This document shows, piece after piece, positions 17,015 through 24,978 of a stretch of DNA of 64,000 nucleotides. The position numbers and the translations under genes were made by a program. The stretch is from Mycobacterium sp. WUMAC-067 (GTDB lineage Bacteria > Actinomycetota > Actinomycetes > Mycobacteriales > Mycobacteriaceae), in contig NZ_JAEKMI010000022.1 in assembly GCF_020217485.1 (NCBI RefSeq), forward strand, positions 26,298 to 90,297, written 5' to 3'. Each line of letters begins with the position of its first letter. The first letter of the stretch is position 1. Below the pieces are notes generated by a model. It searched no databases. It was not told where the DNA came from and worked only from the letters and a program-made list of their open reading frames with translations.

Positions 17015-18694
17015 CTACTGACCGTTTGCCGTGGCCGAGTCACTCGGGATGTCAAGCGTGGCAATCGGGTACAGCCCCGAACCGTCTCGGCCGTCCCGGG
17101 CCAGGGCCATGGGTGCGTAGTTGACGACGTGCGAGGCGCCCGGTTTGTGTTGTCGCCATTCGACGGAGGCCCGCAGCGTGTAGTGACCGGGCGCCAGGCC
17201 CGTGACGTCGACGTGCACCGACTCGCTCGACGATTCGGGAACCGGTTCCTCACGCGACTGACTGGTCTCGTCGTGGACCAGCTTCGCCAGATTCACCGTC
17301 GCCGGCAGGCTGCGAACCACCGCCCCGGAGAAGTCCACCAGTTTGTAACCGGGCTCCCAGTGCTCGGTGGCCGCCGCCGAGCCGTAATTGGTCCACGCCA
17401 CCGAGATCGTCGCCACCTTGCCCTGGATCGACTGCGATCCCGGCTGCGCCTCGACCGAGTACCGGTAGCCCGCTGAGGTATTGGCCTTACCCCACAGCAG
17501 AAACAGCTTGGGATCCATCGCCGAGGCCGCATCGCGGTCGGGGAAGTCGGCGCTCGAGGTCATCGACACGTGATACCTGATGACGTCGTGCAGCCCCTTC
17601 TCGTAGTACGACCGGGGGTCCGCACCGATCGGCAACCGGCACCACTGGCTGATCACCAGCGCCGAGGTGAGCCGCTGCTTGATCGCGTTGACGACGGCGT
17701 CGTTGGAGCGCACGTAATGCGAGTCGCTGGCGTCGGCCCATTCCGGCAACGGCGCCTGCGCACCGAGGCAATCCGCGCGGATGCCGACGGGCGCCGCCAG
17801 TTTCTTGGTGACGTCGTCGGCGAACAATTCGCGGACGATCTCCGGATTCTGGGGGGCCACCACCAATTGCGTGTGCGGGAACGCATTCGTGTTCGCCGCG
17901 ACCAACTGCGCGATGGAGGCCTTGGTGATGCTCTGGTCGCGGAATTGGCTGTAATAGCCCAGCTTTGCCGCGCTGTCGTTCGGTTCGGGTCCCGGCGCGC
18001 TCAGCGAATCGCGCAGATACGCGACCTGGTTCTCGCCGAAGTCGCCGTATCCGGAGAACTCGAACACGCTGAGGCGCTCGTCGCCGTCATAGCGACGGCC
18101 GAGGGCGGCCAGCAGTTGACTGACCCCGTTGAGGTAGTCGGGGTCGTTGAAATTCGGCACCACCTGCGTGACTCCCGGGGCCGAGCCCTTCGCCGGCGCG
18201 GGATAGCTGGCGGCGAACGGGCGCACCCAGTCCGGGATCGCGATGTTGGTGTTGTCGGAATAGCTGTCGTTGCAACAGGACTTGTAGACATACACGCCGA
18301 GGGTCAGCCGCATGTTCCGGGCCCCGAGCTTGTTCAGCGCGTCGTCGATCGCGCTGAAATCGAACTTGCGGTCGTCGGGCGCGTCGGGGGGCAGTGTGCG
18401 CGGATCGACGGGCTGCAGCTGCCGCCACGAGACACGCAGGCTGGCGTCGTAGGACGCGGGCCAGGAGGAGTATCGCTGCTGCGCCGAATTTCCTTGTGGG
18501 AAAAGCGGATTCAGCATTTCCTCGTACTGTCCGCGCAGCGGGTTCGGAATCTCCTGCGCGGTGGGCGGGATGGCCGGACTGACCATCGCGGACAGCGGCC
18601 CGGGGTCGCTTTTGCCGCCGCATCCGCTCAACGCCAGCGCCGCGCACACGACAGCGGCAAGCGCGCTTGTCCTCCATGAGCACAACATCGTCAC
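17015..18694 (-). CDS. Secreted lipoprotein, DUF4874/DUF4832-like glycosidase-fold (paralogue B)
   Basis: 559-residue paralogue of the protein at 12296-13972, about two-thirds identical by eye along the whole length. The signal peptide ends in a good lipobox (ALALSGC, Cys at about residue 25). Shared landmarks are NPLRGQYEEM, SLRVSWRQLQP, KFDFSAIDDALNKLGARNM, YKSCCND, FEFSGYGDFGEN, GIRADCLG and a C-terminal β-rich part ending GLYPIATLDI. Differences cluster near residues 145-175, the loop after the SCC pair, where a substrate site could differ. It precedes the c-di-GMP gene on the same strand with 123 bases between them. Function is inferred only from fold resemblance and neighbours: an extracytoplasmic polysaccharide-acting or -binding lipoprotein. 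Confidence 0.8.
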   Translation of the reverse strand: MTMLCSWRTSALAAVVCAALALSGCGGKSDPGPLSAMVSPAIPPTAQEIPNPLRGQYEEMLNPLFPQGNSAQQRYSSWPASYDASLRVSWRQLQPVDPRTLPPDAPDDRKFDFSAIDDALNKLGARNMRLTLGVYVYKSCCNDSYSDNTNIAIPDWVRPFAASYPAPAKGSAPGVTQVVPNFNDPDYLNGVSQLLAALGRRYDGDERLSVFEFSGYGDFGENQVAYLRDSLSAPGPEPNDSAAKLGYYSQFRDQSITKASIAQLVAANTNAFPHTQLVVAPQNPEIVRELFADDVTKKLAAPVGIRADCLGAQAPLPEWADASDSHYVRSNDAVVNAIKQRLTSALVISQWCRLPIGADPRSYYEKGLHDVIRYHVSMTSSADFPDRDAASAMDPKLFLLWGKANTSAGYRYSVEAQPGSQSIQGKVATISVAWTNYGSAAATEHWEPGYKLVDFSGAVVRSLPATVNLAKLVHDETSQSREEPVPESSSESVHVDVTGLAPGHYTLRASVEWRQHKPGASHVVNYAPMALARDGRDGSGLYPIATLDIPSDSATANGQ

Positions 18695-19053
18695 CGCGTC
18701 AGATCACACCCGACGAAACGCTCAACGACACAGGCACGCGGCCGCTCGCAGAGATGGTCGTCGTCAAGGTTGCTTCTCCCCAATACACACCGATGCGCAT
18801 GCACGTGGCCCGATATTTCGTGGGTTGTCTGGTGCGTGTATCCGACCCGGGGGCGGGCCGCGAATTGGCGTAGCGCAGCGTATCACGCGCGTTCCGGCGC
18901 CGCTCCGCCGCAGCTCAGCGGGGGTGCGCTCCTGAGACGGCCCCTTCCGTCCGCCCGTGTGCAGTGAGACCGGTCACAATAGCGGTGCCGCTGTCACGCT
19001 CGGCCGGTCTGCGGTGTCTCAAGGGCACAGGTCCTCACGAATAGGAGACAGCC
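18695..19053. other. Gene-free interval ending the polysaccharide locus
   Basis: 359 bases between the divergent lipoprotein B and flavoprotein genes. A 68-codon plus-strand frame at 18667-18873 has weak codon character and overlaps the lipoprotein signal peptide, so I do not call it. The right part holds a candidate ECF41 promoter (separate entry) and AGGAGACAGCC before ATG 19054. This appears to be the boundary between accessory and core DNA. Confidence 0.5.
18992..19018 (+). promoter_or_regulatory. Candidate ECF41-type sigma promoter
   Basis: TGTCACG at 18992-18998, a 16-base spacer, then TGTC at 19015-19018, 35 bases before ATG 19054. ECF41 sigma factors are reported to recognise TGTCACA and CGTC elements with about this spacing, usually before the gene beside the sigma gene. 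The -10 element has one mismatch. This fits autoregulation of the flavoprotein-sigma operon but rests on a short match. Confidence 0.45.
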
Positions 19054-20241
19054 ATGACCGAGGTGGCCCCTCAAAGAACTCATGTCGTCGTCGTCGGCGG
19101 CGGATACGCCGGAACGCTGGCCGCTAACCGTCTGCGCCAGCGCCCGGACATCGACGTCACGCTGGTGAACCCCCGGCCGGTCTTCGTCGAGCGCATCCGG
19201 TTGCACCAGCTGGTCGCCGACACCGGCACCGCGACCGCCGATTACGCGACGCTGCTCGGCGACGGGGTTGAGCTGATCGTCGACACGGTCGACGGCATCG
19301 ACGCGCCGGGCCGGCGCCTGCTGCTGGGCTCGGGCTTCGAGGTCGACTACGACTACCTGATCTACGCCGTCGGCAGCACCGGCGCGACGCCGTCGATGGT
19401 GCCGGGCTTCGCCGAGTTCGCTCATTCGGTCGCCGACCTGGAAAGCGCGCAGCGACTGCACTACGCGCTCACGGATCTGCCGCTGCCCGCGCCCGTCACC
19501 GTGGTCGGCGGCGGGCTGACGGGCATCGAGATGGCCTCCGAGCTCGCCGAGCAACGACGCCCGGTCACCCTGGTCTGCGGCCCCGTTCTCGGCCCGTCGC
19601 TGAGCAAGCGGGGCCGTCGCTCGGTGGCCAAGCGGCTGCGACGCCTCGGTGTCACCGTGCTGGAATCCGTCGCCGTGGCCGAGGTGCGCTGGGATGAGGC
19701 GGTGCTCAGCGACGGCGCCGTGCTGCCCAGCGCTGCCACCGTGTGGACGGCCGGATTCACCGTGCCCGATCTGGCCACACGCAGCGGGCTGCGCACCGAC
19801 CCGATGGGCCGGCTGCTCACCGACGAAACGCTGACCAGCATCGACGACGACCGCATCGTCGCCGCCGGTGACGCCGCCGCGCCGTCGGGTCAGCCGCTGC
19901 GGATGAGCTGCCAGGCCGCCGGGCCGATGGGCGCCCAGGCCGCCGACACCGTGCTCAGTCGCATCGCCGGGGACACGCCCGCGGCGCTGAGCCAGGCGTT
20001 CGTCGGGCAATGCATCAGCCTGGGCCGCACGCACGCCACCTTCCAGCTGGCGCGCACCGACGACACCCCGGTGAACATGTATCTCGGTGGCCGGGCGGCG
20101 GCGTCGCTCAAGGAGACGATCTGCAGGGCCACGTTGTGGACGATCCGGCGCGAGGCCGCCAAACCCGGTTCGTACTTCTGGCTCAAGGGCGGCAAGCGGC
20201 CCGCGCAGTCACCGGCCGACGAGCGGATCGCGCTGCGATGA
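19054..20241 (+). CDS. NDH-2-like FAD/NAD(P)-dependent oxidoreductase
   Basis: 395-residue flavoprotein of the pyridine-nucleotide-disulfide oxidoreductase fold. The FAD-binding motif VVVVGGGYAGTLAANRL is at about residues 10-26 and the NAD(P)H-binding motif VTVVGGGLTGIEMASEL at about 149-165; the second FAD motif is RIVAAGDAAAP at about 269. No redox-active CxxC pair is visible, which agrees with type II NADH dehydrogenase-like enzymes. No clear C-terminal membrane helix is seen, so quinone reduction is not certain. The stop overlaps the start of an ECF41 sigma factor (ATGA). ECF41 sigma genes are normally adjacent to an oxidoreductase, epimerase or decarboxylase-type gene which they control, so this is the probable target and partner. 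Confidence 0.85.
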   Translation: MTEVAPQRTHVVVVGGGYAGTLAANRLRQRPDIDVTLVNPRPVFVERIRLHQLVADTGTATADYATLLGDGVELIVDTVDGIDAPGRRLLLGSGFEVDYDYLIYAVGSTGATPSMVPGFAEFAHSVADLESAQRLHYALTDLPLPAPVTVVGGGLTGIEMASELAEQRRPVTLVCGPVLGPSLSKRGRRSVAKRLRRLGVTVLESVAVAEVRWDEAVLSDGAVLPSAATVWTAGFTVPDLATRSGLRTDPMGRLLTDETLTSIDDDRIVAAGDAAAPSGQPLRMSCQAAGPMGAQAADTVLSRIAGDTPAALSQAFVGQCISLGRTHATFQLARTDDTPVNMYLGGRAAASLKETICRATLWTIRREAAKPGSYFWLKGGKRPAQSPADERIALR

Positions 20242-21155
20242 CCTCAGCGGGCCGCTCGTCGCCCGACGAGCACGCCGAACGGTTCACCCTGCTGCGGCCA
20301 CTGCTGTTCACCATCGCCTACGAGATGCTGGGCTCGGCGACCGAGGCCGACGACGTGCTGCAGGACAGCTATCTGCGGTGGTCGGCCGTCGACTTGGCGA
20401 CGGTGCGCGACACCAAGTCCTACCTGGCCCAGCTGGTCACCCGGCAGGCGCTCAACGCGCTGCGGGCGGACGCCCGGCGGCGCGAGGAGTATGTGGGTCC
20501 GTGGCTGCCCGAGCCGCTGCTGCTCGACGAGCAGGATCCGTCCACCGATGTCGTTCTCGCAGAGTCGATTTCGATGGCGATGCTGGTCCTGCTGGAGACG
20601 CTGAGCCCCGACGAGCGGGCCGTGTTCGTGCTGCGCGAGGTGTTCGGCTTCGAGTACGGCGAGATCGCCCAGGCGGTCGGCAAACCGGCCCCCACCGTGC
20701 GACAGGTGGCGCACCGGGCCCGTGCACACGTGCGGGCCCGGCGCAGACGATTCGAGGCGGCGGACCCGGAACGCAACGCCGAGATCACCGCGCAGTTCCT
20801 GGCCACGGCGGCCAGCGGCGACGTCGAGACGCTGATGACGATGCTGGCCCCGGACGCCACCTGGACGGCCGACAGCGGTGGCGTGGTGAGCGCGGCCCGC
20901 CGGCCGGTGATCGGCGCCGAGAAGGTGGCCCGGGCGATCGCCGGCCTGATGCGCCGGGCCACGGAGATGCCCACCCTGCGCGTGGACACGGTGACCTGCA
21001 ACAGCGCCCCGGCGGTGCTGCTCTACCTCGGCGAGCAGCTCGAAGGCGTGATCACGCTGGAGATCGCCGACGGCAAGATCACCAACTTCTACGTCATGCG
21101 CAACCCGCGCAAACTGGCGGCGCTGGCCACCGCTCGCGACATCAGCCGCGGGTGA
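20238..21155 (+). CDS. ECF41-type RNA polymerase sigma factor (SigJ-like) with SnoaL-like C-terminus
   Basis: 305 residues starting at ATG 20238, overlapping the flavoprotein stop. Sigma region 2 lies at about 12-80 (TIAYEMLGSATEADDVLQDSYLRW), sigma region 4 at about 125-175 (LSPDERAVFVLREVFGFEYGEIA, then a VRQVAHRARAHV helix). The linker has WLPEPL and the C-terminal SnoaL-like domain has DSGGVVSAARRP and the late NPRKL, counterparts of the ECF41 linker, DGGG and NPDKL motifs. In this group the C-terminal extension replaces a separate anti-sigma factor and tunes activity. The inducing signal is unknown. The GTG of pabB follows after 16 bases, so the three genes may be co-transcribed. Confidence 0.9.
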   Translation: MTSAGRSSPDEHAERFTLLRPLLFTIAYEMLGSATEADDVLQDSYLRWSAVDLATVRDTKSYLAQLVTRQALNALRADARRREEYVGPWLPEPLLLDEQDPSTDVVLAESISMAMLVLLETLSPDERAVFVLREVFGFEYGEIAQAVGKPAPTVRQVAHRARAHVRARRRRFEAADPERNAEITAQFLATAASGDVETLMTMLAPDATWTADSGGVVSAARRPVIGAEKVARAIAGLMRRATEMPTLRVDTVTCNSAPAVLLYLGEQLEGVITLEIADGKITNFYVMRNPRKLAALATARDISRG

Positions 21156-21171
21156 GCGGCAGACTGGGGCG

Positions 21172-22428
21172 GTGCGCATCGACCGGCTCGGCGATCTCGG
21201 CGCCGCACCCCAGGTGCTGCGCGCCGTCGGTGACGCCACGACCCGGTTGGGTCTGCCGCCGCCGGCGGCGCTGACCGGCGAGTGGTTCGGTGCCCTGGCG
21301 GTGATCGCGCCGAGCGTGTCGGTGGGGCCGGTGGGCGTCGACGACGTGTTCGCCGTCGAGGTCTCGCGGACGCCGGAGCCGCGCGCGGTGGGCGGCGGGT
21401 GGATCGGTTACCTGTCGTATCCCGACCCCGGTGCCGACGCGCATCCGAACCGCATCCCCGAGGCCGCGGGCGGCTGGACGGACTGCGTGCTGCGGCGCGA
21501 CCGCGACGGGCACTGGTGGTACGAAAGCCTGTCCGGCGCGCCGATGCCGGGTTGGCTCGCCACCGCACTGGCCGCCCCGGCGGCACCGGCGCGGCAGTGC
21601 CGGATCGAGTGGGGCGTCGCCGACCGGTCCGCGCACCGCGACGGGGTGCTCGCCTGCCTGGAGGCCATCCGCGCCGGCGAGGTCTACCAGGCGTGCGTGT
21701 GCACCCAATTCACCGGCACGGTCACCGGTTCTTCGCTCGACTTCTTCATCGACGGCGTCGCCCGCACCTCCCCGGCCCGGGCGGCCTACATCGCGGCCCC
21801 CTGGGGCGCGGTGGCGTCGCTGTCGCCGGAGCTTTTCCTGCGGCGGCGCGGGACGGCCGTCACCTCCAGCCCCATCAAGGGCACCTTGCCGCTGGACGCC
21901 TGGCCGTCGGCGCTGCGCGCGTCGGCCAAAGAGGTGGCCGAAAACATCATGATCGTCGACCTGGTCCGCAACGATCTCGGCCGCGTGGCGATCGTCGGTT
22001 CGGTGACCGTACCCGAGCTGTTGGTGGTGCGCCGCGCACCGGGCGTGTGGCACCTGGTGTCCACGGTGGCGGCCCAGGTTCCGGTCGAGTTGCCGACGTC
22101 GGCGCTGCTGGACGCCACCTTTCCGCCGGCGTCGGTCACCGGGACACCCAAACACCGTGCCCGCCAACTGCTCTCACAGTGGGAGCCGCACCGTCGCGGA
22201 ATCTATTGCGGCACAATCGGGTTGGCTTCACCGGTCGCCGGCTGCGAACTCAACGTCGCGATCCGCACCGTCGAATTCGATGCCGCGGGCGGGGCGGTGC
22301 TGGGTGTCGGCGGCGGGATCACCGCCGATTCCGACCCCGACGCCGAGTGGGCCGAATGCCTGCACAAGGCGTCGCCCATCGTCGGGCTGCCATCGATCGC
22401 GGCCGCCGCCCCGGCGGGCTTGTCCTGA
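21172..22428 (+). CDS. pabB: Aminodeoxychorismate synthase component I
   Basis: 418-residue chorismate-utilising enzyme that aminates chorismate to aminodeoxychorismate for folate synthesis. The conserved SSPIKGTLPLD segment has the lysine of PIKGT that distinguishes PabB-type enzymes from anthranilate synthases (PIAGT). Further family motifs are ENIMIVDLVRNDLGRV, PPASVTGTPKHRA, GIYCGTIG and LGVGGGITADSDPDAEW. It starts at GTG 21172 and corresponds in order to M. tuberculosis Rv1005c. It is followed convergently by rsmI after only 16 bases. Confidence 0.92.
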   Translation: MRIDRLGDLGAAPQVLRAVGDATTRLGLPPPAALTGEWFGALAVIAPSVSVGPVGVDDVFAVEVSRTPEPRAVGGGWIGYLSYPDPGADAHPNRIPEAAGGWTDCVLRRDRDGHWWYESLSGAPMPGWLATALAAPAAPARQCRIEWGVADRSAHRDGVLACLEAIRAGEVYQACVCTQFTGTVTGSSLDFFIDGVARTSPARAAYIAAPWGAVASLSPELFLRRRGTAVTSSPIKGTLPLDAWPSALRASAKEVAENIMIVDLVRNDLGRVAIVGSVTVPELLVVRRAPGVWHLVSTVAAQVPVELPTSALLDATFPPASVTGTPKHRARQLLSQWEPHRRGIYCGTIGLASPVAGCELNVAIRTVEFDAAGGAVLGVGGGITADSDPDAEWAECLHKASPIVGLPSIAAAAPAGLS

Positions 22429-22444
22429 TGGCGGCGGCCCGCCG

Positions 22445-23290
22445 CTAATCCTGATGGCCGCGGCGAGACTGCAGGACCGCGTCGTAAAGCTGACGGGACC
22501 GCACCCCGGGATGCGCGGCCGCCACCTCACCGCAGGCGTCCTTGACCCGGGCACCGCCCGCGACCATCTCCTCGACCTCGGCGACCAGCGACGGCAGGTC
22601 GGCGCGCGGCGTCGCACCGGCCAGCACGACGGTGATCTCGCCGAGCACACCGTCGGCCGCCCACGCCGCCAGTTCGTCGAGCGATCCGCGCACCACTTCC
22701 TCGTGCACCTTGGTCAGTTCCCGGCACACCGCGGCCCGGCGTGCGCCGCCGAGCCGTTCGACCGCGTCCTGCAGACAACCGGACAACCGGCGCGGTGACT
22801 CGAAGAACACGCAGGTGCGGCGCTCGTCGGCCAGCGAATCCAGCCAGGTTCGCCGCGCCGCCTTCTTCCGCGGCGCGAACCCCTCGAAGCAGAACTTCTC
22901 CGCCGGTAGGCCGGATAGGGCCAGCGCGGTCGTCACCGCCGAGGGCCCCGGTAAGCAGTGCACCGGCAGGCCGGCCTCCACGCACGCCGTCACCAGCCGG
23001 AACCCGGGGTCGTTGATGACGGGCATCCCGGCGTCGCTGACCACCAGCACGGTCGCGCCCGCGGTGATCGCTTCGAGCAGCGACTCCACCCGCGTCGCCT
23101 CGATCCGGTCGAACATGCTGATCACCCGGCCGGTGATCGTCACCTCGAGGGCGTGGGCCAACGTCCGGACCCTGCGGGTGTCCTCGGCGGCCACCACGTC
23201 GGCTCTGGCCAGCGCGTCCAGGAGGCGGGGCGAGGCGTCCGAGGGCTGGCCCAAGGGGGTCGCGCCCAGCAACAGGCGGCCGGTGGTCAT
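22445..23290 (-). CDS. rsmI: 16S rRNA (cytidine-1402-2'-O)-methyltransferase
   Basis: 281-residue SAM-dependent methyltransferase that modifies the ribosomal P-site nucleotide C1402 of 16S rRNA. It has the tetrapyrrole-methylase fold signatures: GRLLLGATPLGQPSD near the N-terminus, VVAAEDTRRVRTL, TVLVVSDAGMPVINDPG and the LPGPSAVTTALALSGLP motif. ATG 23290 is chosen because it gives the family N-terminus; the frame extends 20 codons further toward the divergent mannosyltransferase. It corresponds to Rv1003. Divergent from pmt with 25 bases between the starts. Confidence 0.93.
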   Translation of the reverse strand: MTTGRLLLGATPLGQPSDASPRLLDALARADVVAAEDTRRVRTLAHALEVTITGRVISMFDRIEATRVESLLEAITAGATVLVVSDAGMPVINDPGFRLVTACVEAGLPVHCLPGPSAVTTALALSGLPAEKFCFEGFAPRKKAARRTWLDSLADERRTCVFFESPRRLSGCLQDAVERLGGARRAAVCRELTKVHEEVVRGSLDELAAWAADGVLGEITVVLAGATPRADLPSLVAEVEEMVAGGARVKDACGEVAAAHPGVRSRQLYDAVLQSRRGHQD

Positions 23291-23315
23291 GGTCGACAGC
23301 CTACGATCGACACCG

Positions 23316-24905
23316 ATGACTGCCCCGCCCCGCGAATCCCCCTTGACCATCGAGGGCGCCGAGAAGCAGCGCGTGGTCCCCGTCGTCAGCCCGGGCCCGC
23401 GGGTTCCGGTGGCCGATTTCGGGCCGACCGATCACGTCCGCGGCTGGGTGGCGACCGGCGTGATCACCGTGGCGGCCGCGGTGACCCGCTTCCTGAACCT
23501 GGGCTCGCCCACCGATGCCGGCACGCCGGTCTTCGACGAAAAGCATTACGCCCCGCAGGCCTGGCAGGCGCTGCACAACCACGGGGTGGAGGACAATCCG
23601 GGGTTCGGTCTGGTGGTCCACCCGCCGGTGGGCAAGCAGCTCATCGCGATCGGTGAGGCGATCTTCGGCTACAGCGGCATCGGCTGGCGGTTCACCGGCG
23701 CGTTGCTCGGCGTGGTCATGGTGGCGCTGGTGATGCGGATCGTCCGACGGATCAGCCGGTCGACGCTGATCGGCGCGATCGCCGGCGTGCTGGTCATCTG
23801 CGACGGCGTCAGCTTCGTCGCCTCGCGGACCGCGCTGCTCGACGGCATCCTCACGTTCTTCGTGGTCGCCGCGTTCGGCGCGTTGATCGTCGACCGCGAC
23901 CAGGTGCGGCAACGAATGCACGTCGCGCTGGTGCAGGGCCGCATCGCCGACACGGCATGGGGCCCGCGGCTGGGTGTGCGGTGGTGGCGCTTCGGCGCCG
24001 GGATCCTGCTCGGATTGGCTTGCGGCACAAAGTGGTCGGGCCTGTACTTCGTGGTGTTTTTCGGCGCGATGTCGCTGGCGTTCGACGTGGCCGCGCGGCG
24101 CCAGTACCAGGTGGACCGGCCCTGGCTGGGGACCCTGCGGCGCGACCTCATCCCCACCGGCTACGCGCTGGGCCTCATCCCGGTGTTGGTGTACCTGGCC
24201 AGCTACGCGCCGTGGTTCGCCTCCGAGACCGCCATCGATCGGCACGAGGTGGGCCAGACGATCGGCCCGCATTCGCTGATCCCGCTGCCCGACGCGATCC
24301 GATCGCTGTGGCATTACTCCGCCAAGGCTTTCCAATTCCACCAGAGCTTGACGAATTCGGCCGGCAACTACCACCCGTGGGAGTCGAAACCGTGGAGCTG
24401 GCCGATGTCGTTGCGGCCGGTGCTCTACGCGATCGACGAGCAGAACGTGCCCGGGTGCGGCGCCCAGTCCTGCGTCAAGGCCGAGATGCTGGTGGGCACG
24501 CCCGCGATGTGGTGGCTGGCGGTACCGGTGTTGATCTTCGCGCTGTGGCGGATGCTGGTGCGCCGCGATTGGCGTTACGCCGCTGTGCTGGTTGGCTATT
24601 GCGCGGGGTGGCTGCCGTGGTTCGCCGACATCGATCGGCAGATGTACTTCTTCTACGCGGCGACCATGGCGCCGTTCCTGGTGATGGCCATCGCGCTGAT
24701 TTGCGGCGACATCCTCTACACCCCGGGAGCCCCCGCCCGGGGCCCCGGCGTCAACTCGGAACGACGCTCGCTGGGGCTGATCGCCGTCTGCGCCTATGTG
24801 GCCTTGGTGGTGACGAACTTCGCCTGGCTGTTCCCGGTGCTCACCGGTATGCCGATTTCGCAACAGACGTGGAACATGGAGATCTGGCTGCCCAGCTGGC
24901 GCTGA
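23316..24905 (+). CDS. pmt: Protein O-mannosyltransferase
   Basis: 529-residue polytopic membrane enzyme (GT39) transferring mannose from polyprenyl-phosphate-mannose to Ser/Thr of secreted proteins during Sec export. The catalytic acidic pair in the first external loop is present in PVFDEKHYAPQAW (about residue 70), followed by VHPPVGKQLIAIGEAIFG; about ten hydrophobic helices follow, with GLACGTKWSGLYFVVFF among them, and the C-terminal NMEIWLPSWR. ATG 23316 gives about 30 residues of cytoplasmic leader; the longer frame lies within rsmI in the opposite strand. It corresponds to Rv1002c. Confidence 0.93.
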   Translation: MTAPPRESPLTIEGAEKQRVVPVVSPGPRVPVADFGPTDHVRGWVATGVITVAAAVTRFLNLGSPTDAGTPVFDEKHYAPQAWQALHNHGVEDNPGFGLVVHPPVGKQLIAIGEAIFGYSGIGWRFTGALLGVVMVALVMRIVRRISRSTLIGAIAGVLVICDGVSFVASRTALLDGILTFFVVAAFGALIVDRDQVRQRMHVALVQGRIADTAWGPRLGVRWWRFGAGILLGLACGTKWSGLYFVVFFGAMSLAFDVAARRQYQVDRPWLGTLRRDLIPTGYALGLIPVLVYLASYAPWFASETAIDRHEVGQTIGPHSLIPLPDAIRSLWHYSAKAFQFHQSLTNSAGNYHPWESKPWSWPMSLRPVLYAIDEQNVPGCGAQSCVKAEMLVGTPAMWWLAVPVLIFALWRMLVRRDWRYAAVLVGYCAGWLPWFADIDRQMYFFYAATMAPFLVMAIALICGDILYTPGAPARGPGVNSERRSLGLIAVCAYVALVVTNFAWLFPVLTGMPISQQTWNMEIWLPSWR

Positions 24906-24978
24906 TACCTTTGCCCCGAGACTGCAACCAGCGACGGGGTCACTCGGGAAATGCGTTGCCAGTTACAGTTTCGCGGCG

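Noticed and set aside
18667..18873. 68-codon plus-strand frame upstream of the NDH-2-like gene
   Set aside because: It overlaps the lipoprotein signal peptide on the other strand, has weak codon bias, no good ribosome site and no recognisable motif.
22429..22444. Short GC-rich inverted repeat between pabB and rsmI
   Set aside because: Stem is short and overlaps coding sequence; no better than chance in DNA of this composition.
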